Positions 44,828-53,909 of a stretch of DNA of 64,000 nt are shown here, piece by piece. The stretch comes from Nocardia otitidiscaviarum NBRC 14405 (GTDB taxonomy: Bacteria > Actinomycetota > Actinomycetes > Mycobacteriales > Mycobacteriaceae), in assembly GCF_000308635.1 (NCBI RefSeq), contig NZ_BAGD01000281.1:62001-126000 (forward strand). Reading direction: 5' to 3'. Position numbers and translations under genes: made by a program. Positions within the stretch are counted from its first letter, which is position 1. Every line of letters begins with the position of its first letter. The notes beneath the pieces are model-generated. The model saw only the letters and a list, made by a program, of their open reading frames with translations. It was not told the DNA's origin and ran no database searches.

Positions 44828-45862
44828 GTGAGCGATAAGTCCGCGACCGCCGAGAGCGCCCGTACCGTGCCCATCGGCTTCGTCCGTGCCGCCGTGGTGA
44901 CCGCGGCGCGCCGCGGCGTGGACACCTCCGACCTGCTGCGGTCGGTCGGCGTGGCCCCGGACCTGATCGCGCAGGATCGCGCGCGGGTGACCGTGGCGCA
45001 GATGGCACACACCGTGCGGCGGCTGTGGCGGTTGAGCGATGACGAGCTGTTCGGACTCGGACCGCGACCGGTACCACGCGGCACCCTGCGGCTGATCGGC
45101 TACGGCCTGCTGGGCTGCCCGGACCTGGGGTCGGCGCTCGCCCGCTTCACCGACTACCAGCGGCTGACGCCCGGCCTGCCGCCCATGGCGGCCGTCACCG
45201 CGCGGGCACGCACCCGATTCACCATCGACACCGCGGTTCTCGACGATCCCGAGCACTTGATCACCGCCTTCCTGCTGGCCTCCGCGCACCGCTTCATGGC
45301 GTGGGGGATCGGCCGCCGCATTCCGCTGCGGCAGGTGGAGCTGTCCTTCCCGAGGCCACGCAATATCGGGGACTACGACCTGGTGTTCGGTATCCGCCCG
45401 ACCTTCGACAGTGCGACCGCCGCACTGGTTTTCGAGAGTTCCCTGCTGTCGTCGCCGATCGTGCGCGACGAGGCGGCCCTGCTCGCGTGGCTCCGGGACG
45501 CACCGACGGATCTGCTCGCCCGTCGTGATTACGGATCGTCGATGTCCGAGCAGGTGCGTCGCATACTGGCGCGCGGGCTCACCGGTACCTGGCCCAGCGC
45601 CGAGAACATCGCCGACCGGCTGTCGTTGAGCGCCCCGACGGTGCGCCGTCGACTCGGCGAGGAGGGGACCTCCATCACCGTCATCAAGGAGGAGATCCTC
45701 CGCGACGCCGCCATCGCGAGTCTGGTCGCCGGCACGGAGACTGTGGAGGAGCTGTCGTCGCGCCTGGGCTTCTCCGAACCGAGCGCCTTCCGCCGGGCCT
45801 TCCGGCGCTGGACCGGCAGCCCACCGGGTGCCTATCGTGCCCGAGCGGGCGAACGATCATAG
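44828..45862 (+). CDS. AraC-family regulator with Arabinose-binding-type N-terminal domain
   Basis: A 344-residue AraC-type regulator. The first ~240 residues form the OruR/ArgR-like ligand domain found in many actinobacterial AraC proteins. The C-terminal double helix-turn-helix includes ENIADRLSLSAPTVRRRLGE and ETVEELSSRLGFSEPSAFRR, then the SPPGAYRA tail. GTG-rich start region; AGGAGAGCCG lies before GTG 44828. The next genes are a secretory lipase and a CocE-type hydrolase, possible targets; the effector is unknown. Confidence 0.85.
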   Translation: MSDKSATAESARTVPIGFVRAAVVTAARRGVDTSDLLRSVGVAPDLIAQDRARVTVAQMAHTVRRLWRLSDDELFGLGPRPVPRGTLRLIGYGLLGCPDLGSALARFTDYQRLTPGLPPMAAVTARARTRFTIDTAVLDDPEHLITAFLLASAHRFMAWGIGRRIPLRQVELSFPRPRNIGDYDLVFGIRPTFDSATAALVFESSLLSSPIVRDEAALLAWLRDAPTDLLARRDYGSSMSEQVRRILARGLTGTWPSAENIADRLSLSAPTVRRRLGEEGTSITVIKEEILRDAAIASLVAGTETVEELSSRLGFSEPSAFRRAFRRWTGSPPGAYRARAGERS

Positions 45863-46045
45863 AGATTTCCGGGGCGCGATGGAATGACCGCGCTTCGCGG
45901 GAAGAATGACCGCCGCGCTCGATTCGTCGCAGAATGTGATTCCATCTGGTTTCGGACTGTTTCCCTGCCTACGCTCCGATGCACCACGGTGGGACCGCGC
46001 CTGGATGCCCATCGATTCAACAGTGCTTCGGGAAAGGCAAACGGG

Positions 46046-47437
46046 ATGAACGTGCGCAGAGTCGGGCGCGTCGTCGTAATCGGTGTCATCGCCGTGATGA
46101 CACCGTGGGCGGCAATGGTTTCGGGCCATACGGCCCCGGGCGATCAGGGTGCCCGCATCGAGCCCGCGCCCGCCCTCACACTGCCGCCGGAACTGGACGA
46201 TTTCTATCGACCCGCGGCCGATATCGTCGCCGCCGCGCAACCGGGCGAGATCATCCGGGCACGCCGCATCAATCCGGCGTTCTTCGGTCTGCTGCACTTG
46301 AATGTCGATGGCTGGCAACTGCTCTACCGCACCGCCAACAGTCGCGGCGAGGCCATCGCCACCGTCACCACGGTCTTGAAACCGCGGGGCGCGGCACCGG
46401 CGGGCGGGCGCAAACTGCTGTCGTACCAGATCGCCGAGGACAGCGTGGCCCAGTACTGCGCACCCTCCTACGTCATCCAATCCGGGGCCATTCCCTTCGA
46501 TTACGTGAACGCGGCGGAGACCCTCATCCCCATCGCCGCCGGTATCGGCCAGGGCTGGACGGTCGCGCTGCCGGACTACCAGGGTCCGAATTCGGCGTAC
46601 GGCGCATCCCGCATGAACGCCCAGGCCACCCTGGACGGTATTCGCGCGGTCGAGAATTTCGAACCCGCCCAATTGAGTGGGGCGAGTACACCTGTCGCCC
46701 TGTGGGGCTATTCCGGCGGCACCATTCCCACCTCCTTCGTGCCCGAGATCAAGGACGAGTACGCGCCCGAGTTGAATATCGTCGGCGCGGCCTCGGGCGG
46801 AGTGGCGGCGGGCGATTACGCGGCGGTGGTGCGGCACAACAACGGCGGCCTGTACGCCGGTCTCATCTCCGCTTCCTTCGCCGGACTGGCCACCGAGTAC
46901 CCGGAGATGGAACGCGTGCTGCGGGAGCGGGTGGACATCCTCGGCCAGTTGGTGCTGGGCTCGAAGAAGGTGCTGTGCCATCCGATGGGCGCGACGCTCT
47001 TTCCCGGATTCAACTATCTGGGCACCTTCCAGGGCGCGGATCCGCTGCTGCTGCCGGAGATCCGGTTCGCCATCGAAGACAATTCGCTGGGGCAGCGCAC
47101 CCCCTCGGTGCCGGTGTACTTCTATCACGCGCAGTGGGACGAACTCATTCCGATCGCCGGAACCGACGCGGTCGTCGACCGATACTGCCGGGCAGGTGCG
47201 CCGAGCGTCACCTACGTGAGAGAGGCCGCCGCCGAACATATTTCCGGCGTCGTCACCCATATACCCGGTGCCTTCCACTGGCTACGGGACCGATTGAACG
47301 GTATCCCCGCCCCCTCCGGCTGCACCATCACCGAACCCGTGACCGCTCTGACCGATCCCGCGTTCGGTCAGGCCCTGGGCGAGATCCTGCCGACCATGGC
47401 ACAGGCCCTCGTCGGTCATGCCATCGGTCAGCGGTGA
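46046..47437 (+). CDS. Secretory lipase (LIP family)
   Basis: A 463-residue exported lipase. From ATG 46046 a signal peptide of about 25-30 residues is seen (MNVRRVGR, then a hydrophobic run ending near VSGHTA). The family order follows: DDFYRPAADIVAAAQPGEII, GWQLLYRTANSRGEA, QIAEDSVAQYCAPSY, the elbow LWGYSGGT and PVYFYHAQWDELIPIAGTDA, then HISGVVTHIPGAF. It closely follows the Nocardia/Rhodococcus secretory triacylglycerol lipase pattern. The CocE-type gene starts 27 bp downstream. Confidence 0.85.
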   Translation: MNVRRVGRVVVIGVIAVMTPWAAMVSGHTAPGDQGARIEPAPALTLPPELDDFYRPAADIVAAAQPGEIIRARRINPAFFGLLHLNVDGWQLLYRTANSRGEAIATVTTVLKPRGAAPAGGRKLLSYQIAEDSVAQYCAPSYVIQSGAIPFDYVNAAETLIPIAAGIGQGWTVALPDYQGPNSAYGASRMNAQATLDGIRAVENFEPAQLSGASTPVALWGYSGGTIPTSFVPEIKDEYAPELNIVGAASGGVAAGDYAAVVRHNNGGLYAGLISASFAGLATEYPEMERVLRERVDILGQLVLGSKKVLCHPMGATLFPGFNYLGTFQGADPLLLPEIRFAIEDNSLGQRTPSVPVYFYHAQWDELIPIAGTDAVVDRYCRAGAPSVTYVREAAAEHISGVVTHIPGAFHWLRDRLNGIPAPSGCTITEPVTALTDPAFGQALGEILPTMAQALVGHAIGQR

Positions 47438-47463
47438 CCGGCGCGACCGAGAGGCGATCCACT

Positions 47464-49530
47464 GTGCGTACGAGAGCACGAATCATGCGCCGCGCCGTCG
47501 CCGTCGCGGCGGCGATCCTCGCGACGGCCCTGCCCAGCGCCGTTCCGGTGGGCGCGATGCCACCGCCCGGCGCGGTCGAGACGTACCCGAAAGTCGATGC
47601 GCGCACCGGACTTCCGGACGGTTGGCAGCCGGGACCGGAGCGCTACGGTGTCGGCGAACACAAGAACGTCGAGCTCACCATGGACGACGGGGTGGTGCTG
47701 CGCGCCGATGTGCGCTATCCGGTGGACACGTCCGGAGCCCCGGCGGCCGGACCGTTTCCGATCGTGATGACCCAGACCTCGTACGGCAAGGACAGCGCCG
47801 GGCTGATGCGGCTGCTGTCCTACGAGGGGCTCGGCCCGCTGCTGGACGACGCGCTGCCGACCGTCGTCGCCGTGGCCGAGCAGATCGCCGATGCCGCGGG
47901 GTACGGCGACTACTTCGTCAAACGCGGCTACATCAGCGTCGTGGTCGATATTCGCGGCACCGGATCCTCCGGAGGCCACTGGAGCGTGCTGCAACCGCAG
48001 GAGCGTGAGGATTCCCTGCGGATCGTGGAATGGGCTGCGGGGCTGCCCAATTCGACCGGGGAGATCGGCTTGTGGGGGCTGTCGTACCTGGGCATGAGCG
48101 GATTGTTCACCGCCGGGGCGCTGGGGCCCGATTCGCCCGTCAAGGCGCTGTTCCCGCTGATGCCGGGCAACCACGCCTTCCAGGACCTCCTCGATCACGA
48201 CGGATTCTTCAATATCGCCTTCCTGTCCTCCATGCTGGCGGTGCCCATTACGGCACTGCCGCAACTGGATCCGATCCTGGGGCTGTACCGCGAGCCCGGC
48301 AAGATGCTGAGCGTCTTCACCGATCACCTGCTCACCCATCTGCGCGACGACGCCACCTGGCCGTCGATCATCAATGCCCTGCTCGACGGCGACAAGCTCT
48401 ACAACGGCCCGTACTGGGAGGCTCGCGCCATCGACAATGTGCTGGAACAGATTGCCGCCAACGACATTCCGACCTACCTGGTCGGTGGACAGTACGACCT
48501 GCTTCAGGACGGCACGCCGCGCACCTTCGCCGGATTGCAGAACGCCTACGCCGGGCGCGGCAAGAACGGTCCGATGCCCGCCGACGCCACCGGCAGCGGT
48601 CGATTCCAACTGCTGACCGGTCCGTGGTTCCACGTCCAGCCCGGAAGTCAGCGCAACACCGGCGATCTCGATATGCACGCCATCCAGCTGGCCTGGTTCG
48701 ACCGGTGGCTGAAGGGGGACCGCAATGGCATCGATGAGACCGACACCCCGCTGCGCGCCATCGACCTGGACGGCAATGTCATCGAAAGTGCTACCTATCC
48801 GGTACGGGAAGCTCCGGCACGGCGGCTGTACCTCCAGGAGGGTGGGCGGCTCACGACCGACCCGCCCACCGCGCCCACCGGCTCGGACCGGCTCGACTTC
48901 ACTCCGGTCAATGCCGGAACCATCTGCAACGCGTCGTTCTCCCGCAACTTCTCCGGCGTGTTCCAGTTGCTGAGCAGCCTGCTCGGCGTCGACGATCCGT
49001 GTGCGCGCTTCCCGGCGCATCCGGAAGTGCCCGGACTGCTGGAGAATCAGCGCTACACCACCGAGGCGTTCAGCGAGCCCACGGTCCTGGCCGGACCCAT
49101 CGGACTCACTCTCTTCGCCACCTCCGACCGCCCCGCGTCCGCCTTCAGCGTCACCGTGCAGGACATCGCTCCGGATGGGACCGCCACCGCGCTCACCGAT
49201 GGGCAACTGGCCGGTAACTACCGGGCACTGGACGAGGACCGCACCTGGCGCGCACCGGATGGCAGCGTGCAGGGGGCATTCCACCCCGGCACCCGCGAAT
49301 CGCTGCTGCCGGTGGTGCCGGGCGAGGTGACCGAGTATCACATCAAGGTGCGCCCGGCCTTTCATGTGCTACGTCCCGGGCACCGGCTCCAGATCACCCT
49401 GGGCACCGGGGACATGCCGACACACCTGCTGAACCCGAAGGACTACCCGGCGCTGCTGGGCAGTTCGTACGACGTCCGGCGTCATGCGGGCGCGGCGTCC
49501 TTCCTGACCGTGCCGCTGTCTCGGACGTAA
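47464..49530 (+). CDS. CocE/NonD-family serine hydrolase (X-Pro dipeptidyl-peptidase-like)
   Basis: A 688-residue exported hydrolase. The signal peptide (RRAVAVAAAILATALPSAVP) is cleaved near VGA. The S15-type core has NVELTMDDGVVLRADVRYP, DIRGTGSSGG and the nucleophile elbow GLWGLSYLGMSG. A C-terminal beta-jelly-roll (about the last 230 residues, ending PGHRLQITLGTGDMPTHL) is the PepX_C domain. GTG 47464 and ATG 47485 are both possible starts. It probably cleaves ester or amide bonds in small acyl compounds. A strong hairpin follows 28 bp after the stop. Confidence 0.87.
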   Translation: MRTRARIMRRAVAVAAAILATALPSAVPVGAMPPPGAVETYPKVDARTGLPDGWQPGPERYGVGEHKNVELTMDDGVVLRADVRYPVDTSGAPAAGPFPIVMTQTSYGKDSAGLMRLLSYEGLGPLLDDALPTVVAVAEQIADAAGYGDYFVKRGYISVVVDIRGTGSSGGHWSVLQPQEREDSLRIVEWAAGLPNSTGEIGLWGLSYLGMSGLFTAGALGPDSPVKALFPLMPGNHAFQDLLDHDGFFNIAFLSSMLAVPITALPQLDPILGLYREPGKMLSVFTDHLLTHLRDDATWPSIINALLDGDKLYNGPYWEARAIDNVLEQIAANDIPTYLVGGQYDLLQDGTPRTFAGLQNAYAGRGKNGPMPADATGSGRFQLLTGPWFHVQPGSQRNTGDLDMHAIQLAWFDRWLKGDRNGIDETDTPLRAIDLDGNVIESATYPVREAPARRLYLQEGGRLTTDPPTAPTGSDRLDFTPVNAGTICNASFSRNFSGVFQLLSSLLGVDDPCARFPAHPEVPGLLENQRYTTEAFSEPTVLAGPIGLTLFATSDRPASAFSVTVQDIAPDGTATALTDGQLAGNYRALDEDRTWRAPDGSVQGAFHPGTRESLLPVVPGEVTEYHIKVRPAFHVLRPGHRLQITLGTGDMPTHLLNPKDYPALLGSSYDVRRHAGAASFLTVPLSRT

Positions 49531-49557
49531 CCCGACCGGTCTCATCGGCCCGGAACG

Positions 49558-49584
49558 AGCGCCCGCGGGAGTCACGCGGGCGCT
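49558..49584 (+). terminator. Hairpin after the CocE-type gene
   Basis: Perfect 10-bp arms AGCGCCCGCG and CGCGGGCGCT with a 7-bp loop, 28 bp after the stop codon. Confidence 0.6.
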
Positions 49585-49614
49585 TCGCCGTGTCCGGGGC
49601 CGAATCCCGCAGCG

Positions 49615-49632
49615 GGTCAAGACAACTTGACC
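49615..49632. promoter_or_regulatory. Dyad upstream of the DUF4388/roadblock pair
   Basis: Perfect 7-bp arms GGTCAAG and CTTGACC around ACAA. It stands alone in the intergenic region and is the best candidate operator here; no regulator gene is adjacent. Confidence 0.4.
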
Positions 49633-49866
49633 GTCGTCGGCGGGCGTGGCGGGGCCGGAGTGCTGGTGGCGAGGGGTCCGGATCGGAGTGTCGCGGCGGG
49701 ACGCGCGCATCCGGCGAGCAATTCCTCGGAATCGGTTGCTCTAAAACTGCTCTGCTGTCAGGATATCTCGCACGTGACCGCTTCCGATCGGATGCGGTCG
49801 CGATGTATTCCCTTTCGCGAGAACAGTATTCATCGGTGCGCGTTGTCCAATTTCAGGAGTTAGGCC

Positions 49867-50688
49867 ATGACTGCGGGGACCTTCTCCGATACGGGGAATC
49901 TTCTCGCCCTGGGGCGAGAGACCGCTCGGGAGCTACTTCTCGAATTATCCGATGGAGCAAGAGAATCGCGGACGGGAGTATTACGTGTCACCGGAGATCC
50001 GGGAGGCGATTTCCATATCGTCCGGGGCCGGATAGTCATCGTCGATTCGCCCGGTGCGCCGGGCGTCGGCGATCTGCTGACCCGTCCCGGACGGACCTCC
50101 TCCGGTGTCGCGGAAATGCGGGTGGTGGCGATGATGGCGGCGCTGGACGGGGCGTTCGCCATAGCCGCGGGCTGGCTCGGCGGCTGCTACTGGCAGGAGC
50201 CGATCGAACCGCCACCACCCGTTTTCGCACCGCCCACACCCGGTATCGAGCCCGGCTGGCTGCTGTTCGAGACCGATCGGCGATTGCGCGCCCTCGCGCA
50301 CGCCGGGGTGTCGCCGCACCGAAACCACCTGGCGCTCACCGACCGCGGCCGCACCCTGCTGGCCGATACCGGCCCGAATCCGCGTGCGGAGATCCTGCTG
50401 TGGGTGAACGGCCACCGCAGCTGCCGCGATATCGCCCTGCAGCTCAGCCGCGGTCTCTACCCGGTCACCGTGGAGGTCTCCCGCATGCTCGGCGACGACA
50501 TCCTCACGATCACCCCGCCGCAGCGGGAGATCCCCGAGCCGCCGCGCACACCCTCGGGCCGCTCCCTGCTGCCGCGCCGCCGCCGCGGGGCCAGCGGCAT
50601 CAACGACACCCTCCGACCACCTCCGCCGCGCGCCCGGATCGGTCAACAGATCATCCCCGTCGCGCGGGAACCAGAAAGGAAGCCATGA
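49867..50688 (+). CDS. DUF4388-like effector protein
   Basis: A 273-residue cytosolic protein. The N-terminal ~130 residues have the small beta pattern RTGVLRVTGDPGGDFHIVRG followed by RIVIVDSPGAPGVGDLL, resembling DUF4388 domains of bacterial signalling effectors. A second region (EILLWVNGHRSCRDIALQLS) is a winged-helix-like element often found after DUF4388. The C-terminus is proline/arginine-rich and disordered. AGGAG is 7 bp upstream. It overlaps the roadblock-like gene by ATGA, so they form a two-protein unit. Confidence 0.6.
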   Translation: MTAGTFSDTGNLLALGRETARELLLELSDGARESRTGVLRVTGDPGGDFHIVRGRIVIVDSPGAPGVGDLLTRPGRTSSGVAEMRVVAMMAALDGAFAIAAGWLGGCYWQEPIEPPPPVFAPPTPGIEPGWLLFETDRRLRALAHAGVSPHRNHLALTDRGRTLLADTGPNPRAEILLWVNGHRSCRDIALQLSRGLYPVTVEVSRMLGDDILTITPPQREIPEPPRTPSGRSLLPRRRRGASGINDTLRPPPPRARIGQQIIPVAREPERKP

Positions 50689-51122
50689 ACACCTCCGCCC
50701 CCGCCGGACAAGGCAGTCTCTCCGATCGCATCGCGATTCTCGTGAAGGTGATGCGGTCCGAGGTCCCCGAATGCATCGCCGCCGGCGCGATCGACATGGC
50801 CACGGGCATGCTGCTCGCGGTCGAAACCGTCGACAATCACCCGCAGGAGGTTCTCGATCTCCTCGCGGCCGCCACCCTGGAAATCTTCCAGGGCCGCAAT
50901 GTCACCATGATCGAAGACATTTGGAAGGAACGCCGCGGAGTACGAACCGACCGCCACTATTTCCAGGAAATCCTGGTCAACAGCGACAACCTCACCCACC
51001 TGTTCATCCGTACCGAAAGCCGAGACGACGTGGTCGTCGTCGCCGTCTGCCGCAAAACCGTCAATGTCGGCATGCTCTTCGCTCAGGCCCGCCGAGTCCT
51101 GAAAGATACCGGCCGCCTTTAA
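50685..51122 (+). CDS. Roadblock/LC7-like protein
   Basis: A 145-residue alpha/beta protein. MRSEVPECIAAGAIDMATGM, TLEIFQGRNVTMIE and the central five-stranded pattern with NLTHLFIRTES and VVVVAVCRKTVNVGMLFAQAR fit a roadblock/LC7 fold, which serves as regulator or scaffold for small GTPases in actinobacterial conservons. No GTPase is encoded here. AGAAAGGAAG precedes the ATG inside the previous gene, giving translational coupling with the DUF4388-like protein. The specific partner is unknown. Confidence 0.6.
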   Translation: MNTSAPAGQGSLSDRIAILVKVMRSEVPECIAAGAIDMATGMLLAVETVDNHPQEVLDLLAAATLEIFQGRNVTMIEDIWKERRGVRTDRHYFQEILVNSDNLTHLFIRTESRDDVVVVAVCRKTVNVGMLFAQARRVLKDTGRL

Positions 51123-51340
51123 TCTTTTCGCCAGGCAACCCCTTGGCTACCACCCTCCCCACACCTCCGGGTGCCGCTGCTCAGGCGTCGGACCGCCACC
51201 GCACGCCAGGCCCCCGGACGCACTCCCGGCCGCCCCCCTCACATCGGCCGGGAGTGCCCCCTCCCACCCGATTTGCCCCCACACCCCCACCCCGTGTAAT
51301 TTTCATCCGCGCACTCGGAGCACTCCGAGAGCAAACACTC

Positions 51341-51413
51341 GGGGCTATGGCGCAGCTGGTAGCGCACCACACTGGCAGTGTGGGGGTCAGGGGTTCGAGT
51401 CCCCTTAGCTCCA
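51341..51413 (+). tRNA. tRNA-Ala (anticodon GGC)
   Basis: 73 nt. The acceptor stem GGGGCTA pairs with TAGCTCC (one G-T pair), the D-arm begins GCGCAGC, the anticodon stem/loop is CACACTGGCAGTGTG with GGC in the loop, and the T-arm is GGGGTTCGAGTCCCC. The 3' CCA is not encoded (A is followed by CAG). It stands just before an accessory stretch, but I find no repeat of its 3' end downstream. Confidence 0.95.
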
Positions 51414-51559
51414 CAGAAGGTGAATTCCTGCGGCTTCGTCTCGTTTGCGGCATGGTGCGAACCAATCGCATACCCCCGTTCGGGAATGCTCGTGCGCCGC
51501 TGGCTTGCACGGGATTCGCGTGGTCTGTGTTACGTCTGATCCGAGTGGCTGGTCTGCCT

Positions 51560-51901
51560 TCAGGCGGCGTCGGTGTGGTGGCTGGTGAAGTTGACGCGGG
51601 TGTCGTTGGCGTCGAGGGCGATATTGAGGGTCGCGTCCAAGGCGTCGGCGAGTTTGGCGAGCAGCGGGAGGGTCGGCACGGTGTCGGAGCCCTCGATGCG
51701 TGAGATTTTGGCTTGAGTGAGTCCGGCGCGTTCGGCGAGGTCGGCTTGGGTGAGTCCGAGTTCGGTCCGGCGGTCGTAGACGGCTTGGGCCAGTGCCATG
51801 GAGAGCCGGATTTCGCGTCGGGCCTCGGTGACGTCGGCGGATTCGGTGTAGCCCTCGGTGAGTTGGCGTCCCCGGAGTGTTTTCCAGCGTGCGTGGCTCA
51901 T
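51560..51901 (-). CDS. XRE-family antitoxin (HigA-like)
   Basis: A 113-residue DNA-binding protein with helix-turn-helix LTQADLAERAGLTQAKISRI (~residues 57-76) and an N-terminal 'GYTESADVTEARREIRLSM' segment, as in antitoxins of Gp49/HigB-type modules. Its ATG overlaps the stop of the upstream toxin frame (ATGA), the usual toxin-antitoxin order and coupling for HigBA. The toxin frame is interrupted (next entry), so the antitoxin may now be an orphan regulator. Confidence 0.82.
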   Translation of the reverse strand: MSHARWKTLRGRQLTEGYTESADVTEARREIRLSMALAQAVYDRRTELGLTQADLAERAGLTQAKISRIEGSDTVPTLPLLAKLADALDATLNIALDANDTRVNFTSHHTDAA

Positions 51902-52311
51902 CTGTCCAGTTCTCCTCTCTCGATCGTGCGGGTGAATTCTTCATGGGCAGGTTCATGTTCGGCCTGGCAGACCTGCTGCGCGAGTTTCGCCCGTTTGACT
52001 TCGGCATCTTCGCGCATCCGTGTTTTGCGGAACACTGTCAGCAGGATCACTCGCCGTCCGGGTGCGAGCCAATAGGTGATTCTGATGGCCGCGCCGTCAA
52101 TCGTTGGGCGCAGCTCACGGACCCCGTCGCCGAGATATCGGGCGTATGGCTCACCGAGCGATTCGGCCTGCTCTGCGAGTAGGCCGACATATTCATCGAT
52201 CTTGAGGAAGTGCCTGGCAGGCAGTGCTTACAGCCAGTCCCGAACCTCGGGTTCGATCTCGATGGTGAAGAGTTCACCCACGTCGACAACGGTATATGTC
52301 GTTGACAGCAT
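51898..52311 (-). pseudogene. HigB/Gp49-like toxin gene, interrupted by an in-frame TAA
   Basis: Reading codon by codon on the minus strand, one frame of 138 codons encodes a RelE/HigB Gp49-type toxin: IEIEPEVRDWL, then ALPARHFLKIDEYVGLLAEQ, PYARYLGDGVRELRP, IRITYWLAPGRRVILLTVFR and KTRMREDAEVKRAK. Codon 28, between DWL and ALP (bases 52230-52228), is TAA, where the family usually has an acidic residue (GAA or GAC). A single G-to-T change would make it. No frameshift occurs, and no in-frame ATG restarts the core. Start ATG 52311 or GTG 52281. A sequencing error is the alternative explanation. Confidence 0.75.
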
Positions 52312-52547
52312 ATGGCAAGTCGGAGCTGGATCGGATCGGGTCCGCTCAATGGCGGCTGCCTACCTGCCGAATCATGACCGGAGGCCCATCCACCAGCATC
52401 GCCCGGTTCGTATGCTGGTCCGTCAGGTCCACTCGAACACAAGGCCAGGCCCGGGCGATTTCCGGATCTGGGCCTCGGGTTACCGGTCCGCCGCCGGGGG
52501 ATTGGCGGTCTGGCCGAGTTTTGCCTCGTGCTCGGTATTCCGTGCTC

Positions 52548-53162
52548 TCATCCCGCGCGGGAGAACACCGCGACCATAAAGTCGGATTCCTCTGTGTAGG
52601 GGCGTAGGTCCCAGGTCGAGAACCGCAGATCCGGTGTGAGCCCGGCGGTTTCGGCGTCGGCCAGGAAGTCCCGGAAGTCGTAGCCGCGATCGGCACCGAA
52701 TCCCACCACCACTCGGCCGGTCGAGGCGACACTGCGGGCGAACCCGGTCAGCACTGTCACGCGGGTGGCGGGCGCCAGGAATGTCATCACGTTGCCCGCG
52801 CACACGATGGCGTCGAAGTCGGCGGTGACGCCACGGCCGGGGAAGTCCGGTGCGGCGAGATCGCCGACTATCCAGTTCGGGCCGGGGTAGTCCTGTTCCG
52901 CCGCGGCGATCAATACCGGGTCGAGGTCGACGCCGACCACGGTGTGGCCGACTCGATGGAGGTAGCCGCCCACGCGCCCCGGCCCGCAGCCCGCGTCCAG
53001 GACGCGGCTCCCACGCTCGAGCATCGCGTCGACAAGTCGCGCCTCACCGAAGATATCCGTGCCATCGGCCGCCAACGCCCGGAACCGCTCGACGTACCGC
53101 GCCGAATGCGTGGGGTTGGCGGCGGTGAGCTCCTCCCACTGATTGCGGGTGGGTCCGATCAT
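52548..53162 (-). CDS. Class I SAM-dependent methyltransferase
   Basis: A 204-residue methyltransferase with motif I VLDAGCGPGRVGGYLHRVGH, the acidic loop VVGVDLDP after strand 2, GDLAAPDFP and DAIVCAGNVMTFL. AAGGAGG lies 8 bp before ATG 53162 and fixes the start; the longer frame upstream has unlikely composition. No substrate can be assigned. It is not clearly linked to its neighbours. Confidence 0.85.
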   Translation of the reverse strand: MIGPTRNQWEELTAANPTHSARYVERFRALAADGTDIFGEARLVDAMLERGSRVLDAGCGPGRVGGYLHRVGHTVVGVDLDPVLIAAAEQDYPGPNWIVGDLAAPDFPGRGVTADFDAIVCAGNVMTFLAPATRVTVLTGFARSVASTGRVVVGFGADRGYDFRDFLADAETAGLTPDLRFSTWDLRPYTEESDFMVAVFSRAG

Positions 53163-53304
53163 CGTCAGTGCCTCCTTGCTCGAGTCGATACTCGGTTCAC
53201 TGTCCCACGGTCGCGCCGACATTCCAGGACGACGAAGATCGCATTCGGTCCGGTCGCGTCGTGGTGCAGGGGAGTCTCCCGAAGTTGCGGCGCAGGTGGG
53301 CTGT

Positions 53305-53826
53305 TCAGGCGGGCGCGAACGTAGGCCGTCCGGCAATGGGCAGCCGTTGTGACCGGAGCGCGAGGACGATCATGACGGCAGGGAAGAGCAGGTCGCACAG
53401 CAGCACCCCACCGGTGTTGCCGGGAGCGTGGTCGCCGTGGGCGAACCACTGGTAGACGTGGCCGATCGCCGCGCCCCACAGGAACATGCCGGCGCCGAGG
53501 CCGATGGTGATGCGCTCGCGGGCGGTGGCCGAGACGGCGCGGAAACCCATGACGGCGAGACCGAGGTTGGCGAAGGCGATCTCGAACTGGAACGGGGTCC
53601 GGTCGAAGCCGATCGCGGTGGCCATCACGTCCGGGATGGTGAGGAAGGCGATCGTCATCCACAGGCTGCCGCAGCCGAGTGCGGCGACGGCCCACCACCG
53701 CTGCCAGGTTTCGAGGGCGGCGGCACGGGAGGGGCTGTGTCTTGTTCGGATCAGTGCGCCGACCACTGCGATCAGTATCCAGACCACCGGAAAAGCCGAT
53801 TGGGCGAGGTAGGACATCTCGTTCAT
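53305..53826 (-). CDS. DUF6790-like four-helix membrane protein
   Basis: A 173-residue membrane protein with about four hydrophobic helices (FPVVWILIAVVGALI, WWAVAALGCGSLWMTIAF, ANLGLAVMGFRAVSA-adjacent, and VLLCDLLFPAVMIVLAL). It fits DUF6790-type proteins. Function unknown. A 16-bp perfect palindrome shared in half with the MarR promoter lies 17 bp upstream of its start, so it is a probable target of the MarR protein encoded next on the same strand. Confidence 0.72.
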   Translation of the reverse strand: MNEMSYLAQSAFPVVWILIAVVGALIRTRHSPSRAAALETWQRWWAVAALGCGSLWMTIAFLTIPDVMATAIGFDRTPFQFEIAFANLGLAVMGFRAVSATARERITIGLGAGMFLWGAAIGHVYQWFAHGDHAPGNTGGVLLCDLLFPAVMIVLALRSQRLPIAGRPTFAPA

Positions 53827-53842
53827 GACCTCGAGTGTTGCA

Positions 53843-53858
53843 TGGTTAATATTAACCA
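53843..53858. promoter_or_regulatory. MarR operator 1, perfect palindrome
   Basis: TGGTTAATATTAACCA, a perfect 16-bp palindrome, between the MarR gene and the DUF6790-like gene. The block GCATGGTTAAyATT recurs at the MarR start. Confidence 0.7.
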
Positions 53859-53909
53859 GTCAAGATTCATATCCGCCGAGGCGAGGGCGCTTCGGAGTAT
53901 TGGATGGAG

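Larger units (their letters stand above)
49531..49866. other. Intergenic region between CocE-type and DUF4388-type genes
   Basis: 336 bp with no gene. It holds the terminator hairpin at 49558-49584, an 18-bp perfect dyad at 49615-49632, and a less GC-rich patch at ~49735-49770 (TTGCTCTAAAACTGC ... AGGATATC) that probably carries the promoter of the DUF4388-type gene. Confidence 0.45.

Noticed and set aside
52047..52442. 131-codon minus-strand frame as the antitoxin's partner toxin
   Set aside because: It is out of frame with the recognisable HigB-like sequence and has no toxin features; the true frame carries the TAA.
51341..52600. Genomic island inserted at tRNA-Ala
   Set aside because: No integrase, and I found no repeat of the tRNA 3' end in the downstream 10 kb.
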